Shown here: one piece after another, positions 7,695 to 16,061 of the stretch
Layout of the letters: the number at the start of each line of letters is the position of its first letter
How positions within the stretch are numbered: position 1 is the first letter of the stretch
Assembly: GCA_033875315.1 (NCBI GenBank)
Contig: JANRJG010000003.1
Span: 237,189 to 301,188 of the forward strand
Direction: 5' to 3'
DNA length: 64,000 nt
Origin: Candidatus Methylacidiphilales bacterium
GTDB lineage: Bacteria; Verrucomicrobiota; Verrucomicrobiia; Methylacidiphilales; CAZTYG01
Program-made: the position numbers and the translations under genes
Notes under the pieces: generated by a model
Seen by the model: the letters and a program-made list of their open reading frames with translations, nothing else
What the model was told of the DNA's origin: nothing
Database searches by the model: none

Positions 7695-9269
7695 ATGTCC
7701 TCCACCGCCCGACCGGCCTCCCGCATCATGCTTGCCGTGCTCGGCTCCCGTGTGCTCGGGTTGGTGCGCGAGGTCATCCTGAATTCGATCTTCGGCGCGG
7801 GAAAGGAACTGGATGCCTTCCTGGCCGCCTTCCGCATCCCCAATCTCCTGCGCGACCTCTTTGCCGAAGGCGCGTTGTCCACCGCCTTCGTCACCACGTT
7901 CTCCAAAAAACTCGCCACCGAGGGTCAATTGGCCGCCTTCCGTCTGGCCAATCTGGTCAACACCCTGGCCATCGCCTTCATGGCAGGAATCGTCGTCCTC
8001 GGCATCCTCGGTTCGGAGGGGATTGTTTCCCTCATCGGTTGGGGACTGCACGACGATCCCTACAAATTCGGCCTGACGGTCGACCTCACCCGCATCCTTT
8101 TCCCCTTCATCTTCTTTGTCTCCCTGGCCGCGGTCTGGATGGGGTTGCTCAACAGCCTGGGCAGCTTCGGCTTGCCGGCCTCGGCTTCCACCGCCTTCAA
8201 CCTCGTCTCCATCCTTTGTGGCCTGGGTCTGGGCTGGTGGATCGACCCGCACTTCGGCCCGAAAGCGATCTATGGATTTGCCCTCGGAACGGTCCTGGGT
8301 GGAGTGGCGCAATGGGTCATCCAAGTTCCCAAGGCCCGCAGCCTGGGCTACCACTTTCAGTGGACCTGGGACTGGCGCGACCCCGGCCTGCGCCAGGTGC
8401 TCACCCTCATGGCACCCGCCATCGTCGGAGGAGCGGCCGTCCAGGTGAACGTGCTCGTCAACACCTCGTTCGCCCTCCTTCTCCAGGACGGCTCGGTCAC
8501 CTGGCTCAACAACGCCTTCCGCCTGATGCAACTGCCCATCGGCCTCTTTGGCGTGGCCATCGCCACCGTGACCCTGCCCAGCGTCTCACGCTCGGCCGCC
8601 CTCGAAGACCTCTCGGCTTTCCGGACGAAACTATCAGAGGGACTGCGACTGGCTTCCTTCCTGACCCTGCCGGCCTCGGTCGGATTGATCCTGCTGGCGG
8701 TCCCGATCATCGGGTTGATTTACCAGCGGGGGGCGTTCACCGCCTCGGACACCCTGCAAACCGCCCTGGCCCTGCAGGCCTACGCCATCGGCCTGGCTCC
8801 GTATGCCGCGATCAAGATCGTCAGCCCAGCCTTCTACGCCCTCGGCCTCCCCCGCGTGCCCCTGCGTGTGAGCTTGGTCGGCATCGTCCTCAATCTCATC
8901 CTCAATTCCCTCTTTGTCTTTGTCCTTCACTGGGGCGTGGCCGGACTGGCCCTCTCCACCGCCCTGGTGGCCCTGATCAACTTGGCCCAGTTGCTGGCCG
9001 CCATCGGCAAACCCCTCGGCCCCTGGATCGACCGGTCCTTTCTCTTCGCTTTCGCCAAGATCACCGCCGCCACCCTGGTCATGTGCGGGGCCGTGGCCGG
9101 ATCGGCCCATCTCCTTCACCCCTGGATGGACGGGGGTTGGTTCCTGCGACTCCTCACCACCGCCGCCCTGGTCGGTGTGGGTTGCACCGGCTACTTCCTC
9201 ACCGCCTTCACGCTCGGGCTCCAGGAAACCGCCGTCATCGGGAAAATCGCCCGCCGGCTGAGGGGTTGA
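7695..9269 (+). CDS. murJ: Lipid II flippase MurJ
   Basis: A 524-residue polytopic membrane protein of the MviN/MurJ family. Hydrophobic segments run through almost the whole length, consistent with 14 helices. The N-terminus carries the family signature (SRVLGLVREVILNSIFGAG and FRIPNLLRDLFAEGALS), including the Arg residues linked to substrate recognition in the central cavity. It moves lipid II across the inner membrane for peptidoglycan synthesis. It is preceded by a degenerate CTTCGCG repeat, so it may be transcribed from that spacer or by read-through from the LPS genes. Length is normal. Confidence 0.93.
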   Translation: MSSTARPASRIMLAVLGSRVLGLVREVILNSIFGAGKELDAFLAAFRIPNLLRDLFAEGALSTAFVTTFSKKLATEGQLAAFRLANLVNTLAIAFMAGIVVLGILGSEGIVSLIGWGLHDDPYKFGLTVDLTRILFPFIFFVSLAAVWMGLLNSLGSFGLPASASTAFNLVSILCGLGLGWWIDPHFGPKAIYGFALGTVLGGVAQWVIQVPKARSLGYHFQWTWDWRDPGLRQVLTLMAPAIVGGAAVQVNVLVNTSFALLLQDGSVTWLNNAFRLMQLPIGLFGVAIATVTLPSVSRSAALEDLSAFRTKLSEGLRLASFLTLPASVGLILLAVPIIGLIYQRGAFTASDTLQTALALQAYAIGLAPYAAIKIVSPAFYALGLPRVPLRVSLVGIVLNLILNSLFVFVLHWGVAGLALSTALVALINLAQLLAAIGKPLGPWIDRSFLFAFAKITAATLVMCGAVAGSAHLLHPWMDGGWFLRLLTTAALVGVGCTGYFLTAFTLGLQETAVIGKIARRLRG

Positions 9270-9576
9270 TCCCGGCGTGGTTCCTCCTCTTCTACCGAAT
9301 TCTTTTGAATCGGCGATAAAGTGCCTTACTGGAGGGCGAAGCTCCCGCTGAGCCGCCCTTGGAAGAATGACCACAATCCAGCTCGGCAGTCCGCCTCAGG
9401 CGGATCGCCCTCCCGCTGGTCCTTTCGTTCAGTCATGAGGATTGGTGTTAATCCAATTCCCGACTCAATGCTTGGAGTGAACAGAATCAAAGCCAGAGGC
9501 AGAACACACGGTGCTGCGACCCCAAAATATCCATGGACGCCTTTGGATGCTTCGGCTAATTTCGGGATTCAAAATT
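9270..9576. other. Gene-free stretch between murJ and infA
   Basis: No plausible gene is visible. The stretch holds a REP-like inverted pair (9331-9413) and an AT-richer segment (9430-9575) that could hold the infA promoter, though no convincing -35/-10 pair was found. Confidence 0.6.
9331..9413. repeat. REP-like doublet between murJ and infA
   Basis: The outer arms GGAGGGCGA (9331-9339) and TCGCCCTCC (9405-9413) are perfect inverted repeats. The second half contains the perfect hairpin TCCGCC TCA GGCGGA (9390-9404). The layout resembles a pair of REP sequences in opposite orientation. Confidence 0.65.
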
Positions 9577-9837
9577 ATGGCAGGCGAAGTCATCGAAGTG
9601 GAAGGAACGGTCCGTGCGGTCATGAAGGGCACCATGTTCAAAGTGGAGCTCGACAACAAGCACGAGGTCCTGGCCCATATTTCCGGGAAAATGCGCAAGC
9701 ATTTCATCCGACTCGGCGTGGGTGACCGCGTCAAGATGGACATGAGTCCCTACGACCTGACCAAGGCCCGCATCACCTTCCGGGTGCGCGAGCAGCTTCC
9801 CGACGGCTACGTCCCGCCCCCCTCCCGTCGGCGTTAG
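9577..9837 (+). CDS. infA: Translation initiation factor IF-1
   Basis: An 86-residue S1/OB-fold protein. From the ATG at 9577 it begins [21 protein letters not shown] and carries the IF-1 signatures [18 protein letters not shown] and [14 protein letters not shown]-1 binds the A site of the 30S subunit and helps IF-2 and IF-3 during initiation. A longer frame from 9511 would add 22 residues with no family similarity and was rejected. The C-terminal extension after RITFR (about 17 residues, ending PPPSRRR) is longer than in E. coli (72 residues), a type seen in several phyla. Confidence 0.95.
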   Translation: MAGEVIEVEGTVRAVMKGTMFKVELDNKHEVLAHISGKMRKHFIRLGVGDRVKMDMSPYDLTKARITFRVREQLPDGYVPPPSRRR

Positions 9838-9854
9838 AGCGGAAAAGACAGTTG

Positions 9855-9875
9855 CACCGCGGAGTGCGCGAAGTG
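9855..9875 (-). repeat. CTTCGCGNN repeat, copy 3a (two units)
   Basis: On the minus strand it reads CTTCGCGCA then CTCCGCGGT. It faces copy 3b (9972-9998) in inverted orientation downstream of infA. Confidence 0.65.
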
Positions 9876-9971
9876 AAAACACCAGGCGATAACAGTCTGG
9901 TAAAGCACCTCAAAGACATCGTCCTTGCGTTCAGCAAAATCGCATCCCTGGCTGATTCAAACCCTGAATAA

Positions 9972-9998
9972 CTTCGCGCCCTTCGCGATCTTCGCGGT
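9972..9998 (+). repeat. CTTCGCGNN triple repeat, copy 3b
   Basis: The units are CTTCGCGCC, CTTCGCGAT and CTTCGCGGT. It lies between the convergent 3' ends of infA and ychF and forms an inverted pair with the copy at 9855-9875. Confidence 0.8.
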
Positions 9999-10016
9999 GA
10001 AAGTTATCGCACCCGG

Positions 10017-11141
10017 TCAGACGTTGAAGCGGAATTCCATCACGTCGCCATCTTTGACAGTGTATTCCTTGCCCTCGATGCGCAGCTTGCCGGCCTCACG
10101 GGCTTTGGCGTAGGAACCAAGCGAAGCCAGGTCGTCGTAGGCCACAGTCTCCGCGGCGATGAATCCGCGTTCGAAATCGGTGTGGATCACACCGGCCGCC
10201 GCCGGGGCCTTGTCGCCGACATGGATGGTCCAGGCCCGGGTTTCTTTCTCGCCGGTGGTGAAATAAGTCCTCAGTCCGAGCAGATGGTAAACGGAACGGA
10301 TGAGCGCACCCACGCCCGACTCGACCACCCCGAGATCATGCAGGTAGGCCGCGGCCTCTTCCGGGGTCAGGTCCATGAGTTCGGCCTCAATCTGCGCACT
10401 GATGATGACCGACTCGGCCCCGAGGTGGTCCTTGCAATACTGCTCGACCGCCGCCACGCGTTTGCCGGTCTCGGTGTCGCGGCGCCCGGCGGTCACCTCC
10501 GGCAGGTCGCTTTCCTTGACATTGCAGGCGAACAATGTGGGCTTGGAGGTGAGGAGGTAGAAGTGCTTGGCCACCGCCCGCTCGTCTTCACTCAAATCAC
10601 AGGTCAAGGCGGGCTTGCCTCTGTTGAGGTGCGGCTCGAGTTTTTCCAACACAGCGATTTCCGCCTTGGCCACCTTGTCACCGGAACGGGCATTCTTGGC
10701 CGTCTTGTCCTTGCGCTTCTGCACGGCATCCAGATCACAGAGCACGAGTTCGGTCAGGATGACTTCGATGTCACGCAGGGGATCGACGGTGCCGGAGACG
10801 TGGTGGATGTCGGCATCCTCGAAGCAGCGGACCACTTGGATGATGGCATCCACCTCGCGGATGTGGGCCAAAAATTTGTTGCCCAAGCCCTCGCCCTGGC
10901 TGGCTCCCTTGACCAGGCCGGCGATGTCGACCATCTCGATGGCGGCGGGGATGAGTTTTTGCGAACCGGATATTTTTGAAAGGACGGCCAGGCGGGCATC
11001 GGGAACGGTGACCACACCCACATTGGGCTCGATGGTGCAGAAGGGGTAGTTGGCCGCCTCGGCCTTGCGCGTCCGGGTGACCGCGTTGAAGAGGGTGCTT
11101 TTCCCGACGTTGGGAAGTCCGACAATGCCTGCGCGCAACAT
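10017..11141 (-). CDS. ychF: Redox-regulated ATPase YchF (Obg-like)
   Basis: A 374-residue P-loop protein of the Obg family. The G1 loop GLPNVGKST is at residues 8-16, the G3 motif DIAGLVKG near 72, and the specificity loop is NVKES, the NxxE form that makes YchF prefer ATP. A coiled-coil insert (about 130-200) is followed by a C-terminal TGS domain (KEYTVKDGDVMEFRFNV). The protein associates with ribosomes and is involved in stress responses. It is a full-length, monocistronic-looking gene with no visible Shine-Dalgarno. Confidence 0.95.
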   Translation of the reverse strand: MLRAGIVGLPNVGKSTLFNAVTRTRKAEAANYPFCTIEPNVGVVTVPDARLAVLSKISGSQKLIPAAIEMVDIAGLVKGASQGEGLGNKFLAHIREVDAIIQVVRCFEDADIHHVSGTVDPLRDIEVILTELVLCDLDAVQKRKDKTAKNARSGDKVAKAEIAVLEKLEPHLNRGKPALTCDLSEDERAVAKHFYLLTSKPTLFACNVKESDLPEVTAGRRDTETGKRVAAVEQYCKDHLGAESVIISAQIEAELMDLTPEEAAAYLHDLGVVESGVGALIRSVYHLLGLRTYFTTGEKETRAWTIHVGDKAPAAAGVIHTDFERGFIAAETVAYDDLASLGSYAKAREAGKLRIEGKEYTVKDGDVMEFRFNV

Positions 11142-11260
11142 AAGGCGAAGGAGTTAAGCGGAAACCGGGCGGGGGCGAAACAAAAAAGGCAGGGCGGATG
11201 GAACAGAAGGAAACAAAGATAAGAAAGCAAGGCAGAGATGGGTTACTGCCGGATGATGTA

Positions 11261-11327
11261 TAGCCACGAACATCAGTTCGTGTATTGCGGAAAGGGAAGG
11301 GACCAAAAGAACGGATGTTCCTGGCTA
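11261..11327. repeat. Second REP-like doublet (TAGCCA type)
   Basis: The arms 11261-11278 and 11310-11327 are inverted repeats matching at 16 of 18 positions. Each arm contains its own small hairpin: CACGAAC ATCA GTTCGTG in the left copy and GAAC GGAT GTTC in the right. It lies in the spacer between ychF and the ammonium transporter gene and is unrelated in sequence to the GGAGCGCAGGC elements near alaS. Confidence 0.7.
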
Positions 11328-11367
11328 CAACACTTATGTCAGCACAGCCTCCGGCTTTCAGCCCCCA

Positions 11368-11395
11368 CTTAAAACTTAATTCTTAAAACTTAAAA
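11368..11395 (+). repeat. Heptanucleotide tandem repeat (CTTAAAA)4
   Basis: Four consecutive 7-nt units, CTTAAAA, CTTAATT, CTTAAAA, CTTAAAA, end 14 nt beyond the transporter stop codon. Confidence 0.8.
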
Positions 11396-11409
11396 CTCGC
11401 CCACCCCCA

Positions 11410-13239
11410 TCACCCCCGTCCGGGGGGAGGCACGATGGCAGGGGCGGCCACCATGGTCCGTTGGACAGGCAATGAGGTCACCAGATCGGGCGGATAGGCC
11501 TCGGAGGACATTTCGCTCAGGTCCATACCTTCCACCTGCTGGATGTCGGTGGCGCGGTTGCCGAGGGTCTTCTCCAAAATCATGAAGGTGGTGTAGCCCA
11601 TGATCCCGACCGCGACCACGCAGGTCACAGTGCCGATGACTTGGGCCACGAACTGGCCGCCATCGCCGTAGAAAAGTCCGGCCACGTTGCCGTCCACTCC
11701 GTTGAATCCGGCGCCGTATTTGCCGTTGGCAAAGAGACCTAGGGCCAGAACGCCCCAAGCCCCATTGAACCCGTGGACCGAGACCGCGCCCACCGGGTCG
11801 TCGATGCGCCATTTTTCCTCAACGATGTAGGCGGCAAAGACCACCAAAACCCCGGCAACCAGTCCGATAAACACAGCGGCCCAGGAATCGACGAAGGCGC
11901 AGGGTGCGGTGATGGCGACGAGGCCGGCCAACATCCCGTTGCACATGAAGCTGGGGTCGGGTTTGGAAAAACGGATCCAGGTGGTGATCATGCCGGTCAG
12001 AGCTCCGGCGGCCGAAGCCAGCATGGTGTTCACCGCGATGACCCCGATTTGAACATCCATCCCGGCGAGGGTGGAGCCGGCGTTGAAGCCGAACCAACCG
12101 AAGGCGAGGATGAACGTGCCGATCACACCCATGGGGATGTTGTGACCGGGGATAGGGTTGGCCGTGCCATCGGCGTTGTACTTCCCTACCCGCGGACCGA
12201 GGATATAGGCGCCGACCAGAGCCAGCGTGCCCCCGCACAGGTGGACCACCGACGAACCGGCAAAGTCGACATGGCCATGGCCCAAGCCGAAGTTCTTGCC
12301 CAAAGCTGCCAACCACCCCCCACCCCAGACCCAACCGGCATAGAGCGGGTAGATAAGGGCGCCCACGACGAAGGCATAAACGACAAAGGGCATAAATTTC
12401 CACCGCTCAGCCATCGCTCCGGTCGGAACCGTGGCCGTGGTGTCCATGAACACCATCTGGAAAAGAAAAAGGCTGAAGATTGCCCCGGAAAACATCTCGG
12501 GCGGGAGGCAAAACCCGGATAGCCCGGCGATCTGGAAGGTTTTTCCGAACAGGTCGAAGGCCAAAGCTTTATTGAGATTCTGGGCAATGTCGGGACCGAG
12601 CGTCGCGACCGCTCCGGCGGAGGTTTCCGCTGCCGTGCCTCCCATTTGTATGGCAAATCCACACACCCAGTAACCCAGCATGGCCAGTCCGTAGACCATG
12701 AAATTCATCGACATGGTGTGGGCGGCATTTTTGGCCCGGGTGAAACCGGTTTCCACCGCGGCGAATCCCGCCTGCATGAACATGACCAAGAAGCCGCATA
12801 GGAGGGTCCACATCAGGTTGATGGCGAGGGTTTGGGCGGTGGAACTGGCGGCCAACGCGGCAAGGTCGATCTTGCCCGTCTCCACCACCGGCCCGGAGGA
12901 GGCCGGAGCCGGGGTTGTGACGCCGAGCTTGGCCACTTGTTCCTGCAATTGGACCAATTGTTGGCGGACGCCCTCGGTGCCCTCGGGGGTTTTTTCAGCA
13001 ACCGCTTTTTCCAAAGCCGCGATGCGATCCTGCATGCCCCGCAACTGCTCCCCGGTGGAAGCGGAAATGCCGCTCTGCATGATCAGCTTCTGCAGATCGA
13101 TGGTGTCCCTCTGCATCTGGCGGATTTCCGACTGCAGCTCGGAGGCTTTATCTCCGGCAGATTGTTGGGCTTGGAGGGAACTGGAAAAACCGGCCCAAGC
13201 CACCAGGACCAGACACACGACTGCGGACAATGATTTCAT
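11410..13239 (-). CDS. amt: Ammonium transporter (Amt) with signal peptide and N-terminal coiled coil
   Basis: From the ATG at 13239 this is a 609-residue protein, much longer than a usual Amt (about 400-450). A signal peptide (MKSLSAVVCLVLVAWAG) is followed by about 110 residues predicted as coiled coil (QSEIRQMQRD, RIAALEKAVAEK) and a short Pro/Ala linker. The Amt channel starts near residue 135. The two pore histidines are recognisable in GSSVVHLCGG and AVSVHGFNGAWG. The extension should be periplasmic. A longer frame from 13392 would overlap the upstream DUF4388 gene and destroy the signal peptide. It lies 34 nt after that gene, suggesting an operon. No glnK-like gene is adjacent. Confidence 0.88.
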   Translation of the reverse strand: MKSLSAVVCLVLVAWAGFSSSLQAQQSAGDKASELQSEIRQMQRDTIDLQKLIMQSGISASTGEQLRGMQDRIAALEKAVAEKTPEGTEGVRQQLVQLQEQVAKLGVTTPAPASSGPVVETGKIDLAALAASSTAQTLAINLMWTLLCGFLVMFMQAGFAAVETGFTRAKNAAHTMSMNFMVYGLAMLGYWVCGFAIQMGGTAAETSAGAVATLGPDIAQNLNKALAFDLFGKTFQIAGLSGFCLPPEMFSGAIFSLFLFQMVFMDTTATVPTGAMAERWKFMPFVVYAFVVGALIYPLYAGWVWGGGWLAALGKNFGLGHGHVDFAGSSVVHLCGGTLALVGAYILGPRVGKYNADGTANPIPGHNIPMGVIGTFILAFGWFGFNAGSTLAGMDVQIGVIAVNTMLASAAGALTGMITTWIRFSKPDPSFMCNGMLAGLVAITAPCAFVDSWAAVFIGLVAGVLVVFAAYIVEEKWRIDDPVGAVSVHGFNGAWGVLALGLFANGKYGAGFNGVDGNVAGLFYGDGGQFVAQVIGTVTCVVAVGIMGYTTFMILEKTLGNRATDIQQVEGMDLSEMSSEAYPPDLVTSLPVQRTMVAAPAIVPPPGRG

Positions 13240-13273
13240 AAATGGAATAAAAGCACGTTGCGTGCCAGCGCGT

Positions 13274-13933
13274 TCATTCATGCACCGGCTTGCCCCGCCA
13301 GTAGCGCACCTGCTTCGGCGCCGCACTGGCTTCGGGGGCGGCGGAATCAACCGGAGATGGCGGTTCCACCGTCGCTGCCGGGGCACCCGCACCGGGAAGG
13401 ATTTCGATCAGGCCGAGCAGGCGAAATTTTGCCAGCGTGGCCCGCAGGTCCACCGGGTTCAGTCCCGCCCGCTGGGCGATTTCCAGGACCGTGACCACCC
13501 CGTCACACTGGAGTAGCACCGAAAGCTCTTCCGGGGTGGCCTCCAGGCCGTCCAATACCTTGCCGGGCAGGTAGCGCGGCACCTCATGTCCCGCGGGCGC
13601 CGCCTTGCGCAGGGCCTGCAATTCCTCGACTTGTTCCTTGACCATGTCGATCAACGCCGGAGTCGGATATTGGGCCAGTGTTTGTTCCGGACTGCTGACC
13701 CCGGCTTCGAAAGCGAATGAGCCCTCATTCATGCGGCAGATTTCCTTCAGCGCATCCAGTCCGCTGAATCGCCCCAGGGTCGCATGAACCCACTTGCCCA
13801 TCTGGAAGTAACATCCCCCGGTCGCGACCGAATCGGTCATGTTCATGAGGTGCAATTGCCCCGTCTGGTTGGAGGAGGACAACAAACGGAACACTTCCAC
13901 AATACTGACCTGATCGAGAGAACCCTTAAGCAT
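13274..13933 (-). CDS. DUF4388 (PATAN-type) domain protein
   Basis: A 219-residue cytoplasmic protein. The first 100 residues form a DUF4388 domain (LKGSLDQVSIVEVFRLLSSSN, then GQLHL and a GxFxF-type segment near residue 70). The middle (about 125-185) looks like a winged-helix-type segment (VTVLEIAQRAGLNPVDLRATLAKFRLLGLI). The tail is Pro/Ala-rich. DUF4388 domains occur in bacterial signalling proteins and are thought to mediate protein interactions; no reaction is known. It precedes the amt gene by 34 nt and is divergent from another DUF4388 gene at 14078, which points to a shared control unit. Confidence 0.8.
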   Translation of the reverse strand: MLKGSLDQVSIVEVFRLLSSSNQTGQLHLMNMTDSVATGGCYFQMGKWVHATLGRFSGLDALKEICRMNEGSFAFEAGVSSPEQTLAQYPTPALIDMVKEQVEELQALRKAAPAGHEVPRYLPGKVLDGLEATPEELSVLLQCDGVVTVLEIAQRAGLNPVDLRATLAKFRLLGLIEILPGAGAPAATVEPPSPVDSAAPEASAAPKQVRYWRGKPVHE

Positions 13934-14077
13934 AAATGATGTTTTTTGAAACTAACTGTATTGAACCCTAAAAAGCACAGTTCCCATCCACGATTGCTGG
14001 TAAAAACGCGCTTTTGGTGCATAATTCAGCATAAACCATACCCGAACGGCACAAACCGTGCTTCTTAGGAGAAGATC
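13934..14077. promoter_or_regulatory. Divergent AT-rich promoter region between two DUF4388 genes
   Basis: This 144-bp spacer is distinctly AT-richer than its surroundings. For the rightward gene a possible pair is TTGGTG, 17 nt, CATACC, ending about 35 nt before the GTG. No strong -10/-35 was found for the leftward gene. Confidence 0.4.
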
Positions 14078-14857
14078 GTGATCTCGCCCATGCCCAGAAC
14101 CCTTCATGTCGGACTTGCCCTGTGGCCGCGCAAGTCCGCCCAATGGTTTGAACTCGGCTTGAAAACCTCGCCGGATATCCGGGTTTGCCACTTATCCAGT
14201 GAGGCGCTCGAATCGGCGACGAAACTCGATCTTCTGGTCATGGACGGCGACCAGCCGGGTCCCGGTTTTCTGGGCAATTACCACGCCTATCTGAAAAGCT
14301 TCGGCATCTGTGATCTGGTCGTGCTCGGTCAGCCGGGTTGCCCGTCTTTGATGAACTTGGAGTGGGAACCCGCACGCACCTTCTTCATCGCCAAGCCCTA
14401 CCTCATCGAGGACGCCCTCAAAACCGTCCAAAACCGTCTGGGTGAAATCGTCCTGCGTGAATCCCAGGTGGCCGTGCCTCCCCCACCTCCCGGCGGCACG
14501 GTATCCCCCCAACGCGAAGCCCCCATCAGCAAGGGCAAATCCCTCGGCTACCTCTCGACCCTCCGCTTGGCCGACCTGATCCAGATGCTCTGCCTGAGCA
14601 ACTGGACCGGGAAAATCGACATCGAAAATCTCGCCAGTGGCGAACGGGGCTATGTCTTCATGGAAGACGGCCACATCCGCGACAGCCGTCACAACCAGCA
14701 CCAAGGCGAACACGCCTGCCACCAAATGCTGAATTGGGGGCGCTGCAACTTTGAATTCACCGAAGACCTGCGCCCGGAAACCACCACTGTCCATAACCCC
14801 TGGCAGCAGATCCTGCTCGAAGGGGCCAGAATCTTCGACGAAGGTCTGCTCAAGTAG
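14078..14857 (+). CDS. DUF4388 protein with receiver-like N-terminal domain
   Basis: A 259-residue protein. GTG at 14078 was chosen because AGGAG at 14067-14071 is spaced 6 nt from it; an ATG at 14090 is too far. The N-terminal 125 residues resemble a response-regulator fold (LDLLVMDGD, DLVVLGQPG, FFIAKPYLIEDALKTV), including a Lys-Pro near the end as in receivers, but the acidic triad looks incomplete. After a Pro-rich linker, a DUF4388 domain covers about 155-250 (LSTLRLADLIQMLCLSNWTGKI). A regulatory or scaffold role is likely. It is one of the few genes here with a textbook Shine-Dalgarno. Confidence 0.72.
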   Translation: MISPMPRTLHVGLALWPRKSAQWFELGLKTSPDIRVCHLSSEALESATKLDLLVMDGDQPGPGFLGNYHAYLKSFGICDLVVLGQPGCPSLMNLEWEPARTFFIAKPYLIEDALKTVQNRLGEIVLRESQVAVPPPPPGGTVSPQREAPISKGKSLGYLSTLRLADLIQMLCLSNWTGKIDIENLASGERGYVFMEDGHIRDSRHNQHQGEHACHQMLNWGRCNFEFTEDLRPETTTVHNPWQQILLEGARIFDEGLLK

Positions 14858-14912
14858 GACTCCCGCAGAACCGTTGGCAACAAAAGGCCCCGGACCGGCG
14901 ACCGCACAGGGA

Positions 14913-14941
14913 TTGACCGGGGCAGTCTGTATCCCTACAGT
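14913..14941 (+). promoter_or_regulatory. Sigma70-type promoter, nearly leaderless
   Basis: TTGACC (14913-14918), a 17-nt spacer and TACAGT (14936-14941) end 6 nt before the ATG of the secreted protein at 14948. The transcript would start at or next to the start codon. Confidence 0.55.
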
Positions 14942-14947
14942 GTATCC

Positions 14948-16000
14948 ATGCGCTGCCAGTTCATCATGGCCCTGGGGTTGATGCCGATTTTCGGCTTGTC
15001 CGCCCAGACCGCCCAGCCTGCATCCGCGGACAGTCTGCCCGCCCTTCCCTCTGTCCAACCCACCTACTCCCCCGAGAATCCCCGGATCTCGACCACTCTT
15101 CCCTCCTCCGAAAGCAATTTCAACACCCCCCAAACTTCCCGACGTATGCCCACTCAGGAAGAGTTGGAAAAAGTGCGCAAGGACCGCAATTGGATGGTCG
15201 AGGGCATGAAAGAACAACAGGCCGCGCGCAACAGCGAAGCCGCCGCCAACCGCCAGAACACCGACATGTCCGACTCCATCATCGACATGGTCCTGAATAA
15301 AAAGAAAAAAACGGATTTGCAGAAGACTCCCGCCACGCGCAACACGCCCCCCACCCAGGAAACCAACAACTCCCCTGAAAAAAAAGCGGGCACGACCAAC
15401 ACCTTCAAGCCCGCCCTTTCCTCCAACGCCTACGAATCCTCGAGTCCGGGCGATACCGGAGCCATCAAGCTCCCCGACAACTTGATGTCCTCCATCCTCC
15501 AGGATGAGCGCGCTGCGGCCAAACAGGCCGGATTCCGCGAAAACACCGCCAAACGCACAGGCAAAAAGAACGGTTTGGCAGCCCTCGATGCCCTCAACAA
15601 TCCCTTCTCCAACCTTCCCATTCCCGAAGACGCCCTTCCCCAAAACCCCAACTCCCTCTCCGCCTCCAGCGCCCGCAACGACCCCTTCCAGGCACCTGCC
15701 GCCCCCAACATCAACCCGATGATGGCGCAGGAAAAAACCAACGCCTTCCAACCCTCCGTCACCGCCGGCGCTTCCCCTTCAACGGGCACCGCCGGCACCA
15801 TGGCCACGCCCACCACCCCGGGCGCCATCGCCATCGCCCCGGCCGGACCCGCCGCCCCCAAAGTCGCGGTGGAGCAACCCTACACCATCCTCCGCGAACA
15901 GGAATTGATCCGCCGCCAGCAACAGAGCACCAGCAACCGCCCCAAAGTCCAGGATCTGCGCAGCCCCATCCCCGACCCCTCCGAAGCCCGCTTGTTCTGA
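14948..16000 (+). CDS. Secreted low-complexity protein of unknown function
   Basis: A 350-residue protein that I do not recognise. A short signal peptide (MRCQFIMALGLMPIFGL, cleavage near LSA-Q) is followed by a sequence rich in Asn, Pro, Ala, Ser and Thr. It has patches of charged helix (about 65-110, with a KKKKTD cluster) and many Asn-Pro-Phe-like turns. No enzymatic motif or membrane anchor is visible, and the composition suggests an extended, disordered periplasmic or surface protein. It has its own promoter and is followed by a convergent gene. The steady codon use supports a real gene. Confidence 0.65.
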   Translation: MRCQFIMALGLMPIFGLSAQTAQPASADSLPALPSVQPTYSPENPRISTTLPSSESNFNTPQTSRRMPTQEELEKVRKDRNWMVEGMKEQQAARNSEAAANRQNTDMSDSIIDMVLNKKKKTDLQKTPATRNTPPTQETNNSPEKKAGTTNTFKPALSSNAYESSSPGDTGAIKLPDNLMSSILQDERAAAKQAGFRENTAKRTGKKNGLAALDALNNPFSNLPIPEDALPQNPNSLSASSARNDPFQAPAAPNINPMMAQEKTNAFQPSVTAGASPSTGTAGTMATPTTPGAIAIAPAGPAAPKVAVEQPYTILREQELIRRQQQSTSNRPKVQDLRSPIPDPSEARLF

Positions 16001-16061
16001 TCCTGCCTCTGTCCTTTGGGTCATTCCCCCCTGATCTCCACCCCCGATCCATCATTCTGGA

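Noticed and set aside
9321..9725. 134-residue plus-strand frame overlapping infA
   Set aside because: It covers the REP-like doublet and then overlaps infA in another frame, with no recognisable protein features.
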